40,766 bases of DNA from Candidatus Zixiibacteriota bacterium (GTDB lineage Bacteria > Zixibacteria > MSB-5A5 > JAABVY01 > JAHJOQ01), in contig JAHJOQ010000016.1 in the NCBI GenBank assembly GCA_018820315.1, positions 1 through 40,766 on the forward strand. Reading direction: 5' to 3'. A program made the position numbers and the translations under genes. The notes under the pieces were generated by a model. The model was not told the origin of the DNA. It worked only from the letters and a program-made list of their open reading frames with translations, and ran no database searches. Shown in pieces: positions 1-9,010 of the stretch (its first letter is position 1; each line of letters begins with the position of its first letter).

Positions 1-1
1 A

Positions 2-1204
2 GATGTCCCGACTGACGCCGAGTTGATCGAACGTGAGCTGCGGGCGTCAGGATTGAAGTTCACTGCGCGATTCGCGCACGACAAGCCGACCTTTCTCAAA
101 GAACTTGAGAATTTCTCGCCCGATTTGGTTTTGTCTGACTACAAGATGCCTCAGTTCGATGGGATGGAGGCACTGGCCGTAGTCAAGAAGCGATACCCTC
201 TGACACCGCTGATAATCGTGACCGGTTCGATCAATGAAGAGACGGCAGTCGAGTGCATGAAAGCGGGAGCAGTTGATTATGTCATCAAGGCTCATCTTAT
301 CAGAATGGCGCCGGCTGTGAAAAGCGCTCTTGAACGCAAGCACATGAGAGAGGAAAAGATGAGGGCTGAAGACGCACTGCGCGAGAGTGAAGACAAATTC
401 AGAATGATCGCTGAGCGATGCTTCGACATCATCCTGATCTCGGATCTTAGCGGGAAGCTCACTTACGTATCTCCATCGATCGAGAGAGACCTCGGCTACA
501 AGCCCGATGAGCTCGTGGGAGCCAATCTGACAGAGATCACGAGGGAGTCGGACGTCCAGACAGTTATCGAGGCATTAAACGACATCGCACATGAAAAGTG
601 TGTTGAGGGGCTTGAACTCAAGCTTATTGGAAGCAGTGGCGCTTTGTCGATTGTGGAGTTGAATGCGAGTCCTGTATATAAGTTCGGCAGGGTTACCGGA
701 GCTCAGGCAGTAGGGCGCGACATTACTGATCGAAAACGGGCGGTCGACGAACTGAAGGAGGCTCATCGAACGCTGAAGCTCAAGAACAAAGCACTTGAGA
801 AGAAGCACATTGTGCTAAGCGGTGTTCTTGATCATATACAGCAGGAGAAAGCCGAGACAGGGGAACGAGTGCAGTCCAACGTCGATCGGGTCTTGATGCC
901 TCTGCTCGATAAGCTTGAGAAGAAGATCGGAAAGAACGAGAAAGAATATGTGTTGCTACTTCGATCAAGCCTTCAGGAGATAGCGGCGCCCTTCATCAAC
1001 AAGGTTGAGGCAAGATTCAAGAGTCTCACCCCGCGCGAGTTGGAAATAGTCAACCTGATCAGGGCGGGAAAGACTACCGGTGAAATCGCCGAGACGTTTG
1101 ATACTTCAGCGGAGACCATCCGCAGCCACAGGAAGAACATTCGCAAGAAACTCGGGATTCAGAACGAAAGCGTGAACCTCATAACATTCCTGCAGACGAT
1201 TTAG
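2..1204 (+). CDS. Receiver-PAS-LuxR-type response regulator (5' end outside window)
   Basis: The reading frame is open to the first base, and the upstream codons read as more receiver sequence, so the true start lies before the window. Domains in order: the latter part of a CheY-like receiver, with the phospho-acceptor Asp in LVLSDYKMPQFDG; a PAS domain covering about the next 110 residues; a charged coiled-coil linker; and a C-terminal LuxR/GerE helix-turn-helix beginning LTPRELEIVNLIRAGKT. The likely role is a cytoplasmic transcription factor that is phosphorylated by a partner kinase and binds DNA through the HTH. The PAS domain could add a small-molecule or protein-interaction input. It reads toward the kinase genes that follow but is separated from them by about 770 bases. 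Family-level confidence is high; its target genes cannot be read from the sequence. Confidence 0.93.
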   Translation, partial: DVPTDAELIERELRASGLKFTARFAHDKPTFLKELENFSPDLVLSDYKMPQFDGMEALAVVKKRYPLTPLIIVTGSINEETAVECMKAGAVDYVIKAHLIRMAPAVKSALERKHMREEKMRAEDALRESEDKFRMIAERCFDIILISDLSGKLTYVSPSIERDLGYKPDELVGANLTEITRESDVQTVIEALNDIAHEKCVEGLELKLIGSSGALSIVELNASPVYKFGRVTGAQAVGRDITDRKRAVDELKEAHRTLKLKNKALEKKHIVLSGVLDHIQQEKAETGERVQSNVDRVLMPLLDKLEKKIGKNEKEYVLLLRSSLQEIAAPFINKVEARFKSLTPRELEIVNLIRAGKTTGEIAETFDTSAETIRSHRKNIRKKLGIQNESVNLITFLQTI

Positions 1205-1290
1205 AGGGCATTGGCCGCTGAACAATCCGTCTTTAGTTGAATAACCGCCGTTTCTCATTCAGTGCTATCAAATGCTATCGTGAATGTAGG

Positions 1291-1307
1291 GGTGAGCAGT
1301 GCTCACC
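1291..1307. promoter_or_regulatory. 17-base perfect palindrome, possible operator
   Basis: GGTGAGCA-g-TGCTCACC is an 8+8 base perfect inverted repeat around a single central base. It lies in the 225-base gap between the LuxR-type regulator and the small exported protein. Size and symmetry fit a dimeric regulator site, and there is no U-run to suggest a terminator. The rest of this gap shows nothing else recognisable. The cognate regulator is unknown. Confidence 0.4.
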
Positions 1308-1429
1308 AATGACTGACCCTTCTTACCTCCTCCTCCATATCGCATTCAATCCGAAAAAGATAAGAGGTTACAACTTGGAACTGTCACCGATAGGCAGATA
1401 ACGAAAGAACGACATGATGGAACTTTCGG

Positions 1430-1873
1430 ATGAATAAAATCGCTTCCCATATTGCTCAAGGAATTGCAGTAACATTGGCCATTGCCGTATCGTTCTCAAC
1501 GACCGGTGCAACGGTGGTCGATAGTAGCGCATCTTCACATATCTTGACTGTCGGTGTTGACGCGGAGACCAGAGCCTTCTGGAATCTGACTGCGTCAGGC
1601 TCGGATGTTTTGTCTTCCTCAAATTCTTCCTGCCCCATAAGTGATGAAGATGCTGCGTGCTTCTCCTTGAGTCAGGCAGGCCGTCCGATCCGGACCGCCA
1701 TTCGGGCGGTCCGATCGGGCAGTTTTGCTGCAGTTACGACAGACAATCAGACAGTTTTCGGCTCAAGCAAAGTTAGCTTTGGGCTTCTATACAGATCTCA
1801 AGCCCTTTCCAGTTCGAGCGTCCAAGCTGAGAAGATTGCGGCCGCGCGAGCAGTGATGCTCACAGAGTCATGA
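1430..1873 (+). CDS. Small exported protein of unknown function
   Basis: 147 codons. The N-terminus (MNKIASHIAQGIAVTLAIAV, then a small-residue region) looks like a Sec signal peptide with possible cleavage near residue 26. The mature part is Ser/Ala rich and has two cysteines about a dozen residues apart (near CPISDEDAAC), which could form a disulfide if exported. I do not recognise the family. The ATG has no convincing Shine-Dalgarno sequence, which lowers confidence, but the frame has sensible amino-acid composition and a plausible secretion signal. It lies between a LuxR-type regulator and a large PAS kinase, so a periplasmic sensing role is possible but unproven. A strong hairpin lies inside the coding sequence at 1683-1720. 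Confidence 0.5.
   Translation: MNKIASHIAQGIAVTLAIAVSFSTTGATVVDSSASSHILTVGVDAETRAFWNLTASGSDVLSSSNSSCPISDEDAACFSLSQAGRPIRTAIRAVRSGSFAAVTTDNQTVFGSSKVSFGLLYRSQALSSSSVQAEKIAAARAVMLTES
1683..1720. repeat. Long GC-rich hairpin inside the small-protein gene
   Basis: GGACCGCC (1692-1699) pairs perfectly with GGCGGTCC (1705-1712) across a 5-base loop. After one unpaired C on the left arm, the flanking GATC bases and further pairs extend the stem to about 14 pairs. In the reading frame it encodes an Arg/Ala/Val-rich segment. It may be a fortuitous coding palindrome or a small inserted repeat. Confidence 0.45.
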
Positions 1874-1909
1874 AGTCTTCGCAGTCATACTGTGAGAAGG
1901 GAATCTTCT

Positions 1910-1944
1910 GGAAAGGCGCAAGGCAAGGCAGCTTGTGCCTTTCC
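1910..1944 (+). promoter_or_regulatory. 13-pair leader hairpin upstream of the PAS kinase
   Basis: GGAAAGGCGCAAG (1910-1922) and CTTGTGCCTTTCC (1932-1944) form 13 pairs including one G-T, with a 9-base loop. No T-run follows, so it is not a standard intrinsic terminator. It ends 27 bases before the ATG at 1972 and could be an mRNA leader structure or a processing site. Confidence 0.4.
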
Positions 1945-1971
1945 ATGAAGTTGTATTAAGGTGCGGCATTC

Positions 1972-4950
1972 ATGATGGAAGATACAGTGTCAGCAACAGA
2001 AGACACCCAGCCCATTGTTGCAACGGCTAAATCTGGACTGGTGGATGACAGTGCACTTTACCATGCGTTGTTCAGTCACATGACGGATGGGGCCATCTAC
2101 TGCGATGTTATTCTCGACGACAGCGGAACGCCTGTTGACTTTGTTCACGTAGATGTAAACGATGCCTTCGCAAGGTTGCATGGCGTGTCTCGTGAGCAAA
2201 TCATTGGAAAGAAGTACACTGAGATATTCGAGCGCGATGGCCAGTTCGATCCTCTTCCGATTGAGGTCGGAGGGCGATGCGCCCTGGAAGGTACTGATGT
2301 CAAGTACGATCTCTTCTTCACCCCTCTGAATAAGTGGCTCTCCGTGTCAATGTACTGTCCTCGAAAAGGCTTCTTCGCGGCGATATTCGAAGACATCACA
2401 GAGCGCAAGCATGCTGAACAAGCATTGAAGGTCCAGGAGAACAGCTACCGCTCGATCTTTGAAACAGCTGCCCACCTCATTGCAACATTTGACCTTCAGG
2501 GCAGAATTGTCGACTGCAATAGGCATGCAAAAACAGTTCTTGGATACGATGTTCACGAACTGCTCGGTAAGCACATGTCGAATCTCTTCTGCCCCACATC
2601 ACTTGACAAGGCGGAGGCGGCCTTCCAATCGCTTCTCAATAAAGAGCGTTTCTACAATGTTGAGTTCACAATGTTACGGAAAGATGGCAGAGTTGCTGAT
2701 GTTTCGATCAACGCCTCAGTGCTGGATGGCGAGACGGTAGAGGATTCCGGGATTATTTGTGTGGTTGATGACATAACTGACCGCAAGAGGCGCGAGGAGG
2801 AATTAAGGGCATCAGAGCGCGAAAAGGCTACAAAGAACAAGGTGGCTGAGGCGTTTCTGATGTCATCCTTCCAGGGCGCTTTGCAGGAAGTGCTCAAGAT
2901 CATTCGCGCTGAGTTTAGCTGTAACGATGGCATCCTCGGGTATCTCGAACGAGACGGCACACTGGTGTGTCCGACGTCAGTGCAATCGAGTTCCTCGGTA
3001 GATGATTCAGAGGGCAGTTATGCGAGGTGTTCGCCCGAGTCGCTTAGTGCAAGCATCCTGGGACGAGCGCTGGCTGAGAAGAAAACTTTCTATTCGAATA
3101 GTCAATGCGTAATGCCCGATGGTATAGAGTGCTCCGGAAAGGCAATTGCTGTCCCGCTAATGTTCCAGGGATCGCCTGTCGGTGTATTCCTGCTTGGCAA
3201 TCGCCAAGAGGATTTCCAAAAGAATGATGTCACTCTGGCTGAATCTATCGCCGCGTCAATCGCACCAGCTATTCATGTAAGAGTTCAAGATGATTGGGAG
3301 AAGAAGGAGGCGGAGCGTTCTGCCGAACAACTGCGCTCATCGGAGCAGAAGTACAGAAGTGTGGTCAACAATGTCGGCATCGGCATTAAAGTGCTGAACC
3401 AACAGACGGAGATCATCTCGATCAATAAACGGATGCGATCCTGGTTTCCGGATCTGGACATATCAAATAACCCGATGTGCTGCCTTGCCCTCAATCTGTC
3501 CGGCGACATGCGACCATGCGATAACTGTCCCCCATTGAAGACATTGAAAGACGGATTGATTCACGAAGCGGACATAACGGCTAAGATTGGCGCTGAAATC
3601 AGGACATTCAGGGTATTGGCTACGCCGATTACTGATGATGCAGGGAACGTCGTGGCCGCAATCGAAATGCTCGATGACATAACTGAACGCAAGCAGGTTC
3701 ATGAGGCGTTAGTCGAATCGGAGCGTCGTCTGCAGCAGTTGTTCTCGTCAGTAGTGGAAGGAATTGGGATCGTAGATGTAGAGGATAACATAATCTTCTG
3801 TAATCCTGCCCTGGCGGAGATATTTGAAGAGAGTTCCGCATCAGACATGATCGGAAAGAATATTCTGGACTATCTAACGCCTGATCAGAGAGTGATTGTG
3901 AACTCGGAACACGAACGCAGGAACAATCTTGAGCGATCACGATATGAGCTACAAATTACAACGGCCAGGAACAATCATAAGTCGATTGTCGTCTCATCAT
4001 CTCCCCAATTGGATGGAAATGCAGTTCGCACGGGTTCTATCGTGGCCCTGATTGATATCACCGAGTGGAGGCATTCTGAAGAGCAGAGAATCACCCTCGA
4101 AAGACAGATTCAGCAGGCTGGCAAACTCACGGCGGTGGGGTCGCTGGCTGCGGGAATAGCGCACGAGATTAACACTCCAATTCAATTTGTCGGAGACAAT
4201 ACTCTATTTCTGTCGGATTCATTCAAATCGCTAATTGCACTTGTGGACAGCTACAGCCTGATATTTGAGGCAGCTGAAACACGCGCAGCTATCACAGATC
4301 TGATTTCGCAGAAAAAGACTGCCGAACAGGAGGCAGATATCGACTACCTGAGGGAGGAAGTGCCCAAAGCCATAGAGCAGACGATGGATGGTGTCAGTCG
4401 AGTTGCCAAAATCGTAAGAGCAATGAAAAGCTTCGCTCATAAGGATTCGGGCGAGATGGCGATGGCTGACGTCAATGAGATGCTCAGCAGCACTCTGATT
4501 GTAGCTCAGAATGAGTTGAAGTACGTGTCGGATGTTGTCACGAATTTGGAGGAAGACCTGCCACCGATAGAGTGCTATCGAGACAGTTTGAATCAGGTGT
4601 TCCTGAACTTGCTGATAAATGCGGCGCATGCCATAGAAGACGTTGTTGGTGATGGCTCTCAAGGTAGAGGAACTATCACGATCAGAACCAGGCACGAGGG
4701 GGAAGACGTTGTAATCTCTATTACGGATACGGGTACTGGAATCGAAGAATCGATCCGCGATCATATCTTCGATCCGTTTTTTACCACGAAAGATGTTGGC
4801 AAGGGCACAGGCCAGGGGTTGTCGATGGCGCACTCTGTCGTTGTCGGCAAGCACAAGGGGCAACTGACGTTTGAGACTGAAGTAGGTGCAGGTACCACTT
4901 TTTGCATAAGGCTTCCGGCCAGTGCACTGGGACTGATGGGGGGCGAATGA
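1972..4950 (+). CDS. Multi-PAS/GAF sensor histidine kinase
   Basis: 992 residues with no transmembrane segments, so probably cytoplasmic. Rough domain order: PAS (25-145), PAS (150-275), GAF (290-435), PAS with a Cys-rich stretch (460-575), PAS (585-700), then HisKA with the phospho-acceptor His near residue 731 in AAGIAHEINTPIQF, and HATPase_c with N (LNLLINAAHAIE), G1 (TDTGTGIEE), F (DPFFTTKD) and G2 (GTGQGLSMA) boxes. All catalytic boxes are intact, so it should autophosphorylate. It carries no receiver and must pass phosphate to a separate one; the next gene, which begins with a receiver, is the obvious candidate. The start has AAGGTG eight bases upstream, and the stop overlaps the next start (ATGA), implying translational coupling. 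The signals sensed are unknown. Confidence 0.95.
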   Translation: MMEDTVSATEDTQPIVATAKSGLVDDSALYHALFSHMTDGAIYCDVILDDSGTPVDFVHVDVNDAFARLHGVSREQIIGKKYTEIFERDGQFDPLPIEVGGRCALEGTDVKYDLFFTPLNKWLSVSMYCPRKGFFAAIFEDITERKHAEQALKVQENSYRSIFETAAHLIATFDLQGRIVDCNRHAKTVLGYDVHELLGKHMSNLFCPTSLDKAEAAFQSLLNKERFYNVEFTMLRKDGRVADVSINASVLDGETVEDSGIICVVDDITDRKRREEELRASEREKATKNKVAEAFLMSSFQGALQEVLKIIRAEFSCNDGILGYLERDGTLVCPTSVQSSSSVDDSEGSYARCSPESLSASILGRALAEKKTFYSNSQCVMPDGIECSGKAIAVPLMFQGSPVGVFLLGNRQEDFQKNDVTLAESIAASIAPAIHVRVQDDWEKKEAERSAEQLRSSEQKYRSVVNNVGIGIKVLNQQTEIISINKRMRSWFPDLDISNNPMCCLALNLSGDMRPCDNCPPLKTLKDGLIHEADITAKIGAEIRTFRVLATPITDDAGNVVAAIEMLDDITERKQVHEALVESERRLQQLFSSVVEGIGIVDVEDNIIFCNPALAEIFEESSASDMIGKNILDYLTPDQRVIVNSEHERRNNLERSRYELQITTARNNHKSIVVSSSPQLDGNAVRTGSIVALIDITEWRHSEEQRITLERQIQQAGKLTAVGSLAAGIAHEINTPIQFVGDNTLFLSDSFKSLIALVDSYSLIFEAAETRAAITDLISQKKTAEQEADIDYLREEVPKAIEQTMDGVSRVAKIVRAMKSFAHKDSGEMAMADVNEMLSSTLIVAQNELKYVSDVVTNLEEDLPPIECYRDSLNQVFLNLLINAAHAIEDVVGDGSQGRGTITIRTRHEGEDVVISITDTGTGIEESIRDHIFDPFFTTKDVGKGTGQGLSMAHSVVVGKHKGQLTFETEVGAGTTFCIRLPASALGLMGGE

Positions 4951-6092
4951 TGAAGATATTATTCGTTGATGACGAGCCGCATGTGCTTCAGGGTCTGCAA
5001 CGATTTGTGTGCTCTCAGAATTTGGATTGCGAGCACGAAGCAGTGACTTCTGCAGAAGCTGCCCTGGAGCGTGTTGCTGCCGGAGATATTGATGTTGTCG
5101 TCTCGGATGTACTGATGCCGAACATGACGGGAGTCGATCTGCTCGAACGTCTGAAGAATAACCCGGCGACGAGTGACGTACCAGTCATCATGCTAACGAG
5201 TCACGTGGAGCCCATGGAGAAGCGGACCGCGTTACAGCTTGGAGCTTATGACTTTGTGAATAAACCTACGGATCCGGTCGAGTTGGTCGCGCGTGTGCGG
5301 AGCGCTCTTCGCTTGAAAATAAGCGAGGATAAGCTACGTCAGCAAAATGAGATTCTGAAGCGACAATTGAGAATGGAGATAGTCGGTCTCCTTGCAGGGG
5401 GTATGTTTCACGATTTGAATAACATGCTGATGAGCATAGTCGGCCACACCGAGCTCGCTTCCTACCGCGCAATGGGCGATTCTGAGATGGAAGAGAACCT
5501 GAACATGGCGCTGCAATCTGCGGAAAAGGCTTCCAGACTGGTTCAGCAAATACTTCACCTGGGCGGAATACGGAGATCTGAGGCTGACAGCGAGGATCTT
5601 GCTCTTATCGTAGATGATAGCCTACGCCTTTCGGCAATGAGCATTCCTCCTGGAATAAGAATCAAATGGAGCAAGCCTTCGATCAGTGCGACTGTTCGTA
5701 TGGATCGCACTCAGGTATTCCAGGTGTTGGTGAATCTGTGTAGTAATGCGGTAAAGGCCATGAACGGCTCCGGTGAGCTTACGATCAGGCTGACGCAGCA
5801 AAAGATAACGGAAGAGGAAGCTGATCGAGGCGGCGATTTGCATTGCGGTGATTATGTGGTTCTGGAGGTGTCGGATACCGGTGTAGGTATTGATCCGTCA
5901 CTATTGGAGACGATATTCGATCCATTGCTCACAACCAGCGCGGAAGGGAAAGGGAGCGGTTTGGGATTGCTTGTTGTACGCCAGGTGCTGAACAGTATTG
6001 GCGGCTGTGTGCGTGTGCGAAGCGCTCTGGGAGAGGGATCTGTTTTCACAGCCTATTTCCCGTGTGACCAGCGCGGCGATCAGAGTGATTGA
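4947..6092 (+). CDS. Receiver-histidine kinase hybrid
   Basis: The start is placed at the ATG that overlaps the kinase stop by four bases, preceded by a G-rich Shine-Dalgarno; a longer frame begins 15 codons earlier inside the kinase gene. The product is about 381 residues. An N-terminal receiver starts MMKILFVDDEP, with Asp near 54 in VVSDVLMPNMTG and the conserved Lys in NKPTDP. A dimerisation helix follows with His near 155 in GGMFHDLNNMLMS, then HATPase_c with LVNLCSNAVKAM, SDTGVGIDP and GKGSGLGL. A receiver in front of a kinase core is the layout of a relay kinase whose activity is gated by its own receiver. The upstream PAS kinase is the likely phosphodonor. No membrane segments. Confidence 0.95.
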   Translation: MMKILFVDDEPHVLQGLQRFVCSQNLDCEHEAVTSAEAALERVAAGDIDVVVSDVLMPNMTGVDLLERLKNNPATSDVPVIMLTSHVEPMEKRTALQLGAYDFVNKPTDPVELVARVRSALRLKISEDKLRQQNEILKRQLRMEIVGLLAGGMFHDLNNMLMSIVGHTELASYRAMGDSEMEENLNMALQSAEKASRLVQQILHLGGIRRSEADSEDLALIVDDSLRLSAMSIPPGIRIKWSKPSISATVRMDRTQVFQVLVNLCSNAVKAMNGSGELTIRLTQQKITEEEADRGGDLHCGDYVVLEVSDTGVGIDPSLLETIFDPLLTTSAEGKGSGLGLLVVRQVLNSIGGCVRVRSALGEGSVFTAYFPCDQRGDQSD

Positions 6093-6114
6093 GAGTTGGA
6101 AAGAGGGGACGATT

Positions 6115-7320
6115 ATGCAGGCAAAGATACGCATACTGTTTGTTGATGATCAGAAGGATGTTCTTGACGGTCTCAGGCGAATGCTCCACGGACTCCGAAC
6201 CGAATGGGAGATGGAATTTGTCGAGAGCGCGGCCGAAGCACTCACCGCTCTTGGGGAGAAGCACTTCGATGTCATTGTAACCGACATGATGATGCCGGGC
6301 ATGAATGGTGCGGAACTTCTCGAAAAGGCGAGAGAACTCTGTCCGGGAACAGTGAGATATATCCTCTCAGGCTGTTCGGATCGAGAACTGGTGATGCAAT
6401 CGGTAGGAGTTGCGCACAGATACATAGCCAAGCCATGTGACCCTGAGGATCTCAAAGCCATGCTGGCCAGCTCTCTCGGCTTGCGGGAATTGCTTGCAAG
6501 TGAGACTCTTCACAGCAGAATAGCCACAATCAGATCTTTGCCCAGTCCCCCCAATATCTACTTTCAGTTGGTTAGGGAATTGCAGTCGGACAAATCATCA
6601 GTCAAGCACATCGCTGAAATAATCAGCAAGGACGTAAGCCTTACAGCGAAAATGCTCCAATTGATAAATTCGGCTTTCTTCGGCCTGCCTACTCGTATCG
6701 AGAGTCCCCTGCAGGCCGTCAACCTGCTGGGATTGGACACAGTGCGGGATCTTGCGATGATAACTGGAGCTTTCAGTAAGCTGACAAGCGCGAGTCTCTC
6801 CGGCATATCCGTTGAATCGATCTATGCTCATAGCCTCGCAGTTGGGATGGCAGCCAAGAAACTCGCCAGGGAACTGACGCTTCCAAAGCCTATCAGCGAT
6901 GATGCCATGGTGGCCGGTATGCTTCACGACATCGGAAAGCTCGTCCTGCTTGCGCATTTTCGTGATGAGATGAGTGAGGCTATCAAGATAACCAGGGAGC
7001 GGGGCATGTCTCAGCATCTTGCAGAAGCAGAGGTGCTGGGTGTGAGTCATGCTGAGATCGGGGCGCACCTTCTGTCGCTCTGGGGATTACCGGATTCAAT
7101 CCTGGAAGCTGTCGCGCATCATCACAGACCATCCGAAGTCATCGGTTTGAATCGAAACCTACTGACGGTGGTTCACATAGCCAATGGACTGGAGTATGAG
7201 AGTCATTTCGATGACTTCGGGCACTCTCTGTCAAAGCTGGATACTGTGTATCTCGACAGGCTCGGATTGACCAAAGAGTTGCCGGAACTTTGCGACGCCG
7301 TTGGAACGGCGACTAGCTGA
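6115..7320 (+). CDS. Receiver-HDOD domain response regulator
   Basis: The ATG at 6115 is chosen because AGAGGGG sits about six bases upstream and the receiver (QAKIRILFVDDQKD) begins at once. The product is 401 residues: a receiver at 1-120 with Asp near 57 in VTDMMMPGMNG and Lys in IAKPCDP, then an HDOD domain from about 150 to 350 containing HDIGKLVLL (His near 271) and an AHHHRPSE segment. HDOD proteins are non-canonical HD-fold signalling outputs, usually scaffolds rather than proven phosphohydrolases. This is the first of two similar receiver-HDOD proteins in the cluster. It follows the receiver-kinase by 22 bases and its end lies 13 bases before the next start, consistent with one operon. 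Confidence 0.93.
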   Translation: MQAKIRILFVDDQKDVLDGLRRMLHGLRTEWEMEFVESAAEALTALGEKHFDVIVTDMMMPGMNGAELLEKARELCPGTVRYILSGCSDRELVMQSVGVAHRYIAKPCDPEDLKAMLASSLGLRELLASETLHSRIATIRSLPSPPNIYFQLVRELQSDKSSVKHIAEIISKDVSLTAKMLQLINSAFFGLPTRIESPLQAVNLLGLDTVRDLAMITGAFSKLTSASLSGISVESIYAHSLAVGMAAKKLARELTLPKPISDDAMVAGMLHDIGKLVLLAHFRDEMSEAIKITRERGMSQHLAEAEVLGVSHAEIGAHLLSLWGLPDSILEAVAHHHRPSEVIGLNRNLLTVVHIANGLEYESHFDDFGHSLSKLDTVYLDRLGLTKELPELCDAVGTATS

Positions 7321-7333
7321 AAAGGAGCAGGAT

Positions 7334-8554
7334 ATGAGCGATCAAATTGCAGAAAAGATACTAGTGGTCGACGATGATTCCAATTTGCTATCTGCTGTGG
7401 AGCGTCAATTCCGTCGGAAATACACGATGGTGATAGCAGAGGGAGGTAAGGAAGGTATTCGAAAGCTCAAGGAAGAAGGTCCGTTTGCAGTCGTTATCTC
7501 AGATATGAGGATGCCGGATATGAACGGCATACAGTTTCTTGCCCAGGCGCAGGGCATGTATCCCAATACAGTACGGATCATGCTTACAGGCAATGCCGAT
7601 CTCGAAACTGCCATGCATGCGGTAAACGAAGGGAATATCTTCCGATTTCTTCTGAAGCCATGTCACAAGAGCACTCTTGAATGGGCACTCGAGGCTGCGG
7701 TGGAACAGCATCGGCTTCTTTTTGCTGAACGAGAACTGGTGGAGAAGACTTTGAAGGGAAGCGTCCAGGTCTTGACTGACATACTGGCACTTGTTAATCC
7801 GGTCGCATTTAGCCGCATATCTCGGCTTCAGAGCTATGTGTCTGAGATTGCCGAGCGCCTTGAAGTAAAACAGCTCTGGCAATACGAGCTTGCAGCGCTG
7901 CTATCTCAGATAGGTTGTGTGACCATTCCGCCGGATACTCTTGCCAAGTTCTATACCGGCGCGAATGCAACCGCTGAAGAGCGTGAGATGTTCGCCGCTC
8001 ACCCACATGTTGCTGCACGATTGCTCGGACGAATACCACGCTTACGAGTTGTGGCGGAGATGATTGCTGACCAACAAATGGGGCTCCAGGAATTGGGACT
8101 GGCCGAAGATTGTCTGCCGACAGATCCGGGAACCTTGGGAGGACAAATTCTGAGGACTGCGATAGAGTTCGACACTCAAATGTCTCGCGGAAACACAGTC
8201 TCGCAAGCTATGGGACGATTGAAGAGCGCTGCAAAGCCACACCACCCTTTCATCCTTAATACTCTCATGCACATAAGAGTGGTGGACGTGGAGATTGCCA
8301 CAAGGACTGTCAGCGTTAGGGATCTGAATGACACAATGATCCTTGCTGAAAACATCCGCGCACGAAACGGACTCTTGGTCGCAGCAAAAGGCCAGCACGT
8401 GAATTCCTCCATGCGCACACTGCTGAGGAACTATGTCGAGCGGAGGGACCTCCAGGATGGAATCGGCGTCACGGTGCCGATCGGTCACCCAAATGCTGTT
8501 GACAAGATCGAAATGCCTGCCAGCCTGCACAGACAGACTGTGAATCCGGCGTGA
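7334..8554 (+). CDS. Receiver with degenerate HD-GYP-like output
   Basis: The ATG at 7334 follows AAGGAG with a seven-base spacer. The product is about 406 residues. Receiver at 5-120, Asp near 57 in VISDMRMPDMNG, Lys in LLKPCHK. Residues 150-330 have the length and helical pattern of an HD-GYP phosphodiesterase, and segments such as ARLLGRIPRLRVVAEMI align by eye with the family. However, the metal-binding HD dyad is replaced (LLSQIGCVTIP where HDIGKIGIP is expected), and the HHE and GYP motifs are absent. The tail (VSVRDLNDTMILAENI) matches the C-terminal extension common on receiver-HD proteins. I infer a catalytically inactive cyclic-di-GMP-type domain kept for binding or scaffolding. Confidence 0.85.
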   Translation: MSDQIAEKILVVDDDSNLLSAVERQFRRKYTMVIAEGGKEGIRKLKEEGPFAVVISDMRMPDMNGIQFLAQAQGMYPNTVRIMLTGNADLETAMHAVNEGNIFRFLLKPCHKSTLEWALEAAVEQHRLLFAERELVEKTLKGSVQVLTDILALVNPVAFSRISRLQSYVSEIAERLEVKQLWQYELAALLSQIGCVTIPPDTLAKFYTGANATAEEREMFAAHPHVAARLLGRIPRLRVVAEMIADQQMGLQELGLAEDCLPTDPGTLGGQILRTAIEFDTQMSRGNTVSQAMGRLKSAAKPHHPFILNTLMHIRVVDVEIATRTVSVRDLNDTMILAENIRARNGLLVAAKGQHVNSSMRTLLRNYVERRDLQDGIGVTVPIGHPNAVDKIEMPASLHRQTVNPA

Positions 8555-8605
8555 CCGGGCAACGGGGCTGGCATTTGTCGCTCCGAATTCGAATTAGGAG
8601 AAAAC

Positions 8606-8926
8606 ATGAACAAGTATTTGCTCAGGCTCTATGTCACGGGGAGAACGCCGGGGTCGCTGGAGGCGATTAAGAGTATTCGAAACTTGTGCGAGAATCACCT
8701 CGGTGGGAGATATGAAATGGCTGTTATAGATGCACATGAACAGCCCCTATTGGCTGAGACTGAGAAGGTAGTGGCGACGCCGACTCTGATCAGGTATCTG
8801 CCACCGCCAGAGCGACGCGTGGTCGGAGACCTTTCCGACGCCGAGGCTGTCCTGGATGCGCTCGGTTTCAAGCGAAACAGATCAAGATCCGGTCATGGTA
8901 TGCGAGCATGCAAATCAACTGAGTGA
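8606..8926 (+). CDS. kaiB: KaiB-fold protein (solo KaiB homologue)
   Basis: 106 residues, close to the ~100 of cyanobacterial KaiB. Recognisable family features run the whole length: LRLYVTGRTPGSLEAIKSI at the start, a VIDAHEQPLLAE segment, the ATPTLIRYLPPPERRVVGDL core with the cis-proline-like thioredoxin-type turn, and a final helix before a short basic tail. In cyanobacteria KaiB binds KaiC and the kinase SasA, and it switches fold to do so. Here there is no kaiA or kaiC in the window; the neighbours are receiver and HDOD genes. TTAGGAG lies about six bases before the ATG. A role as a protein-interaction partner of the adjacent kinases or HD proteins is inference; clock function should not be assumed. 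Confidence 0.92.
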   Translation: MNKYLLRLYVTGRTPGSLEAIKSIRNLCENHLGGRYEMAVIDAHEQPLLAETEKVVATPTLIRYLPPPERRVVGDLSDAEAVLDALGFKRNRSRSGHGMRACKSTE

Positions 8927-9010
8927 GAATTGTGAAACGAGCATCAGACACAACTCGCATTTCTATCCCCGCTCAGACGGCTCCGAACTTCTGTAAATGG
9001 GGGATTGAGC

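Noticed and set aside
4231-4863. Long (210-codon) minus-strand open frame opposite the PAS kinase
   Set aside because: It lies fully antisense to the conserved HisKA/HATPase region; the product has no recognisable domain, and its openness follows from the codon use of the real gene.
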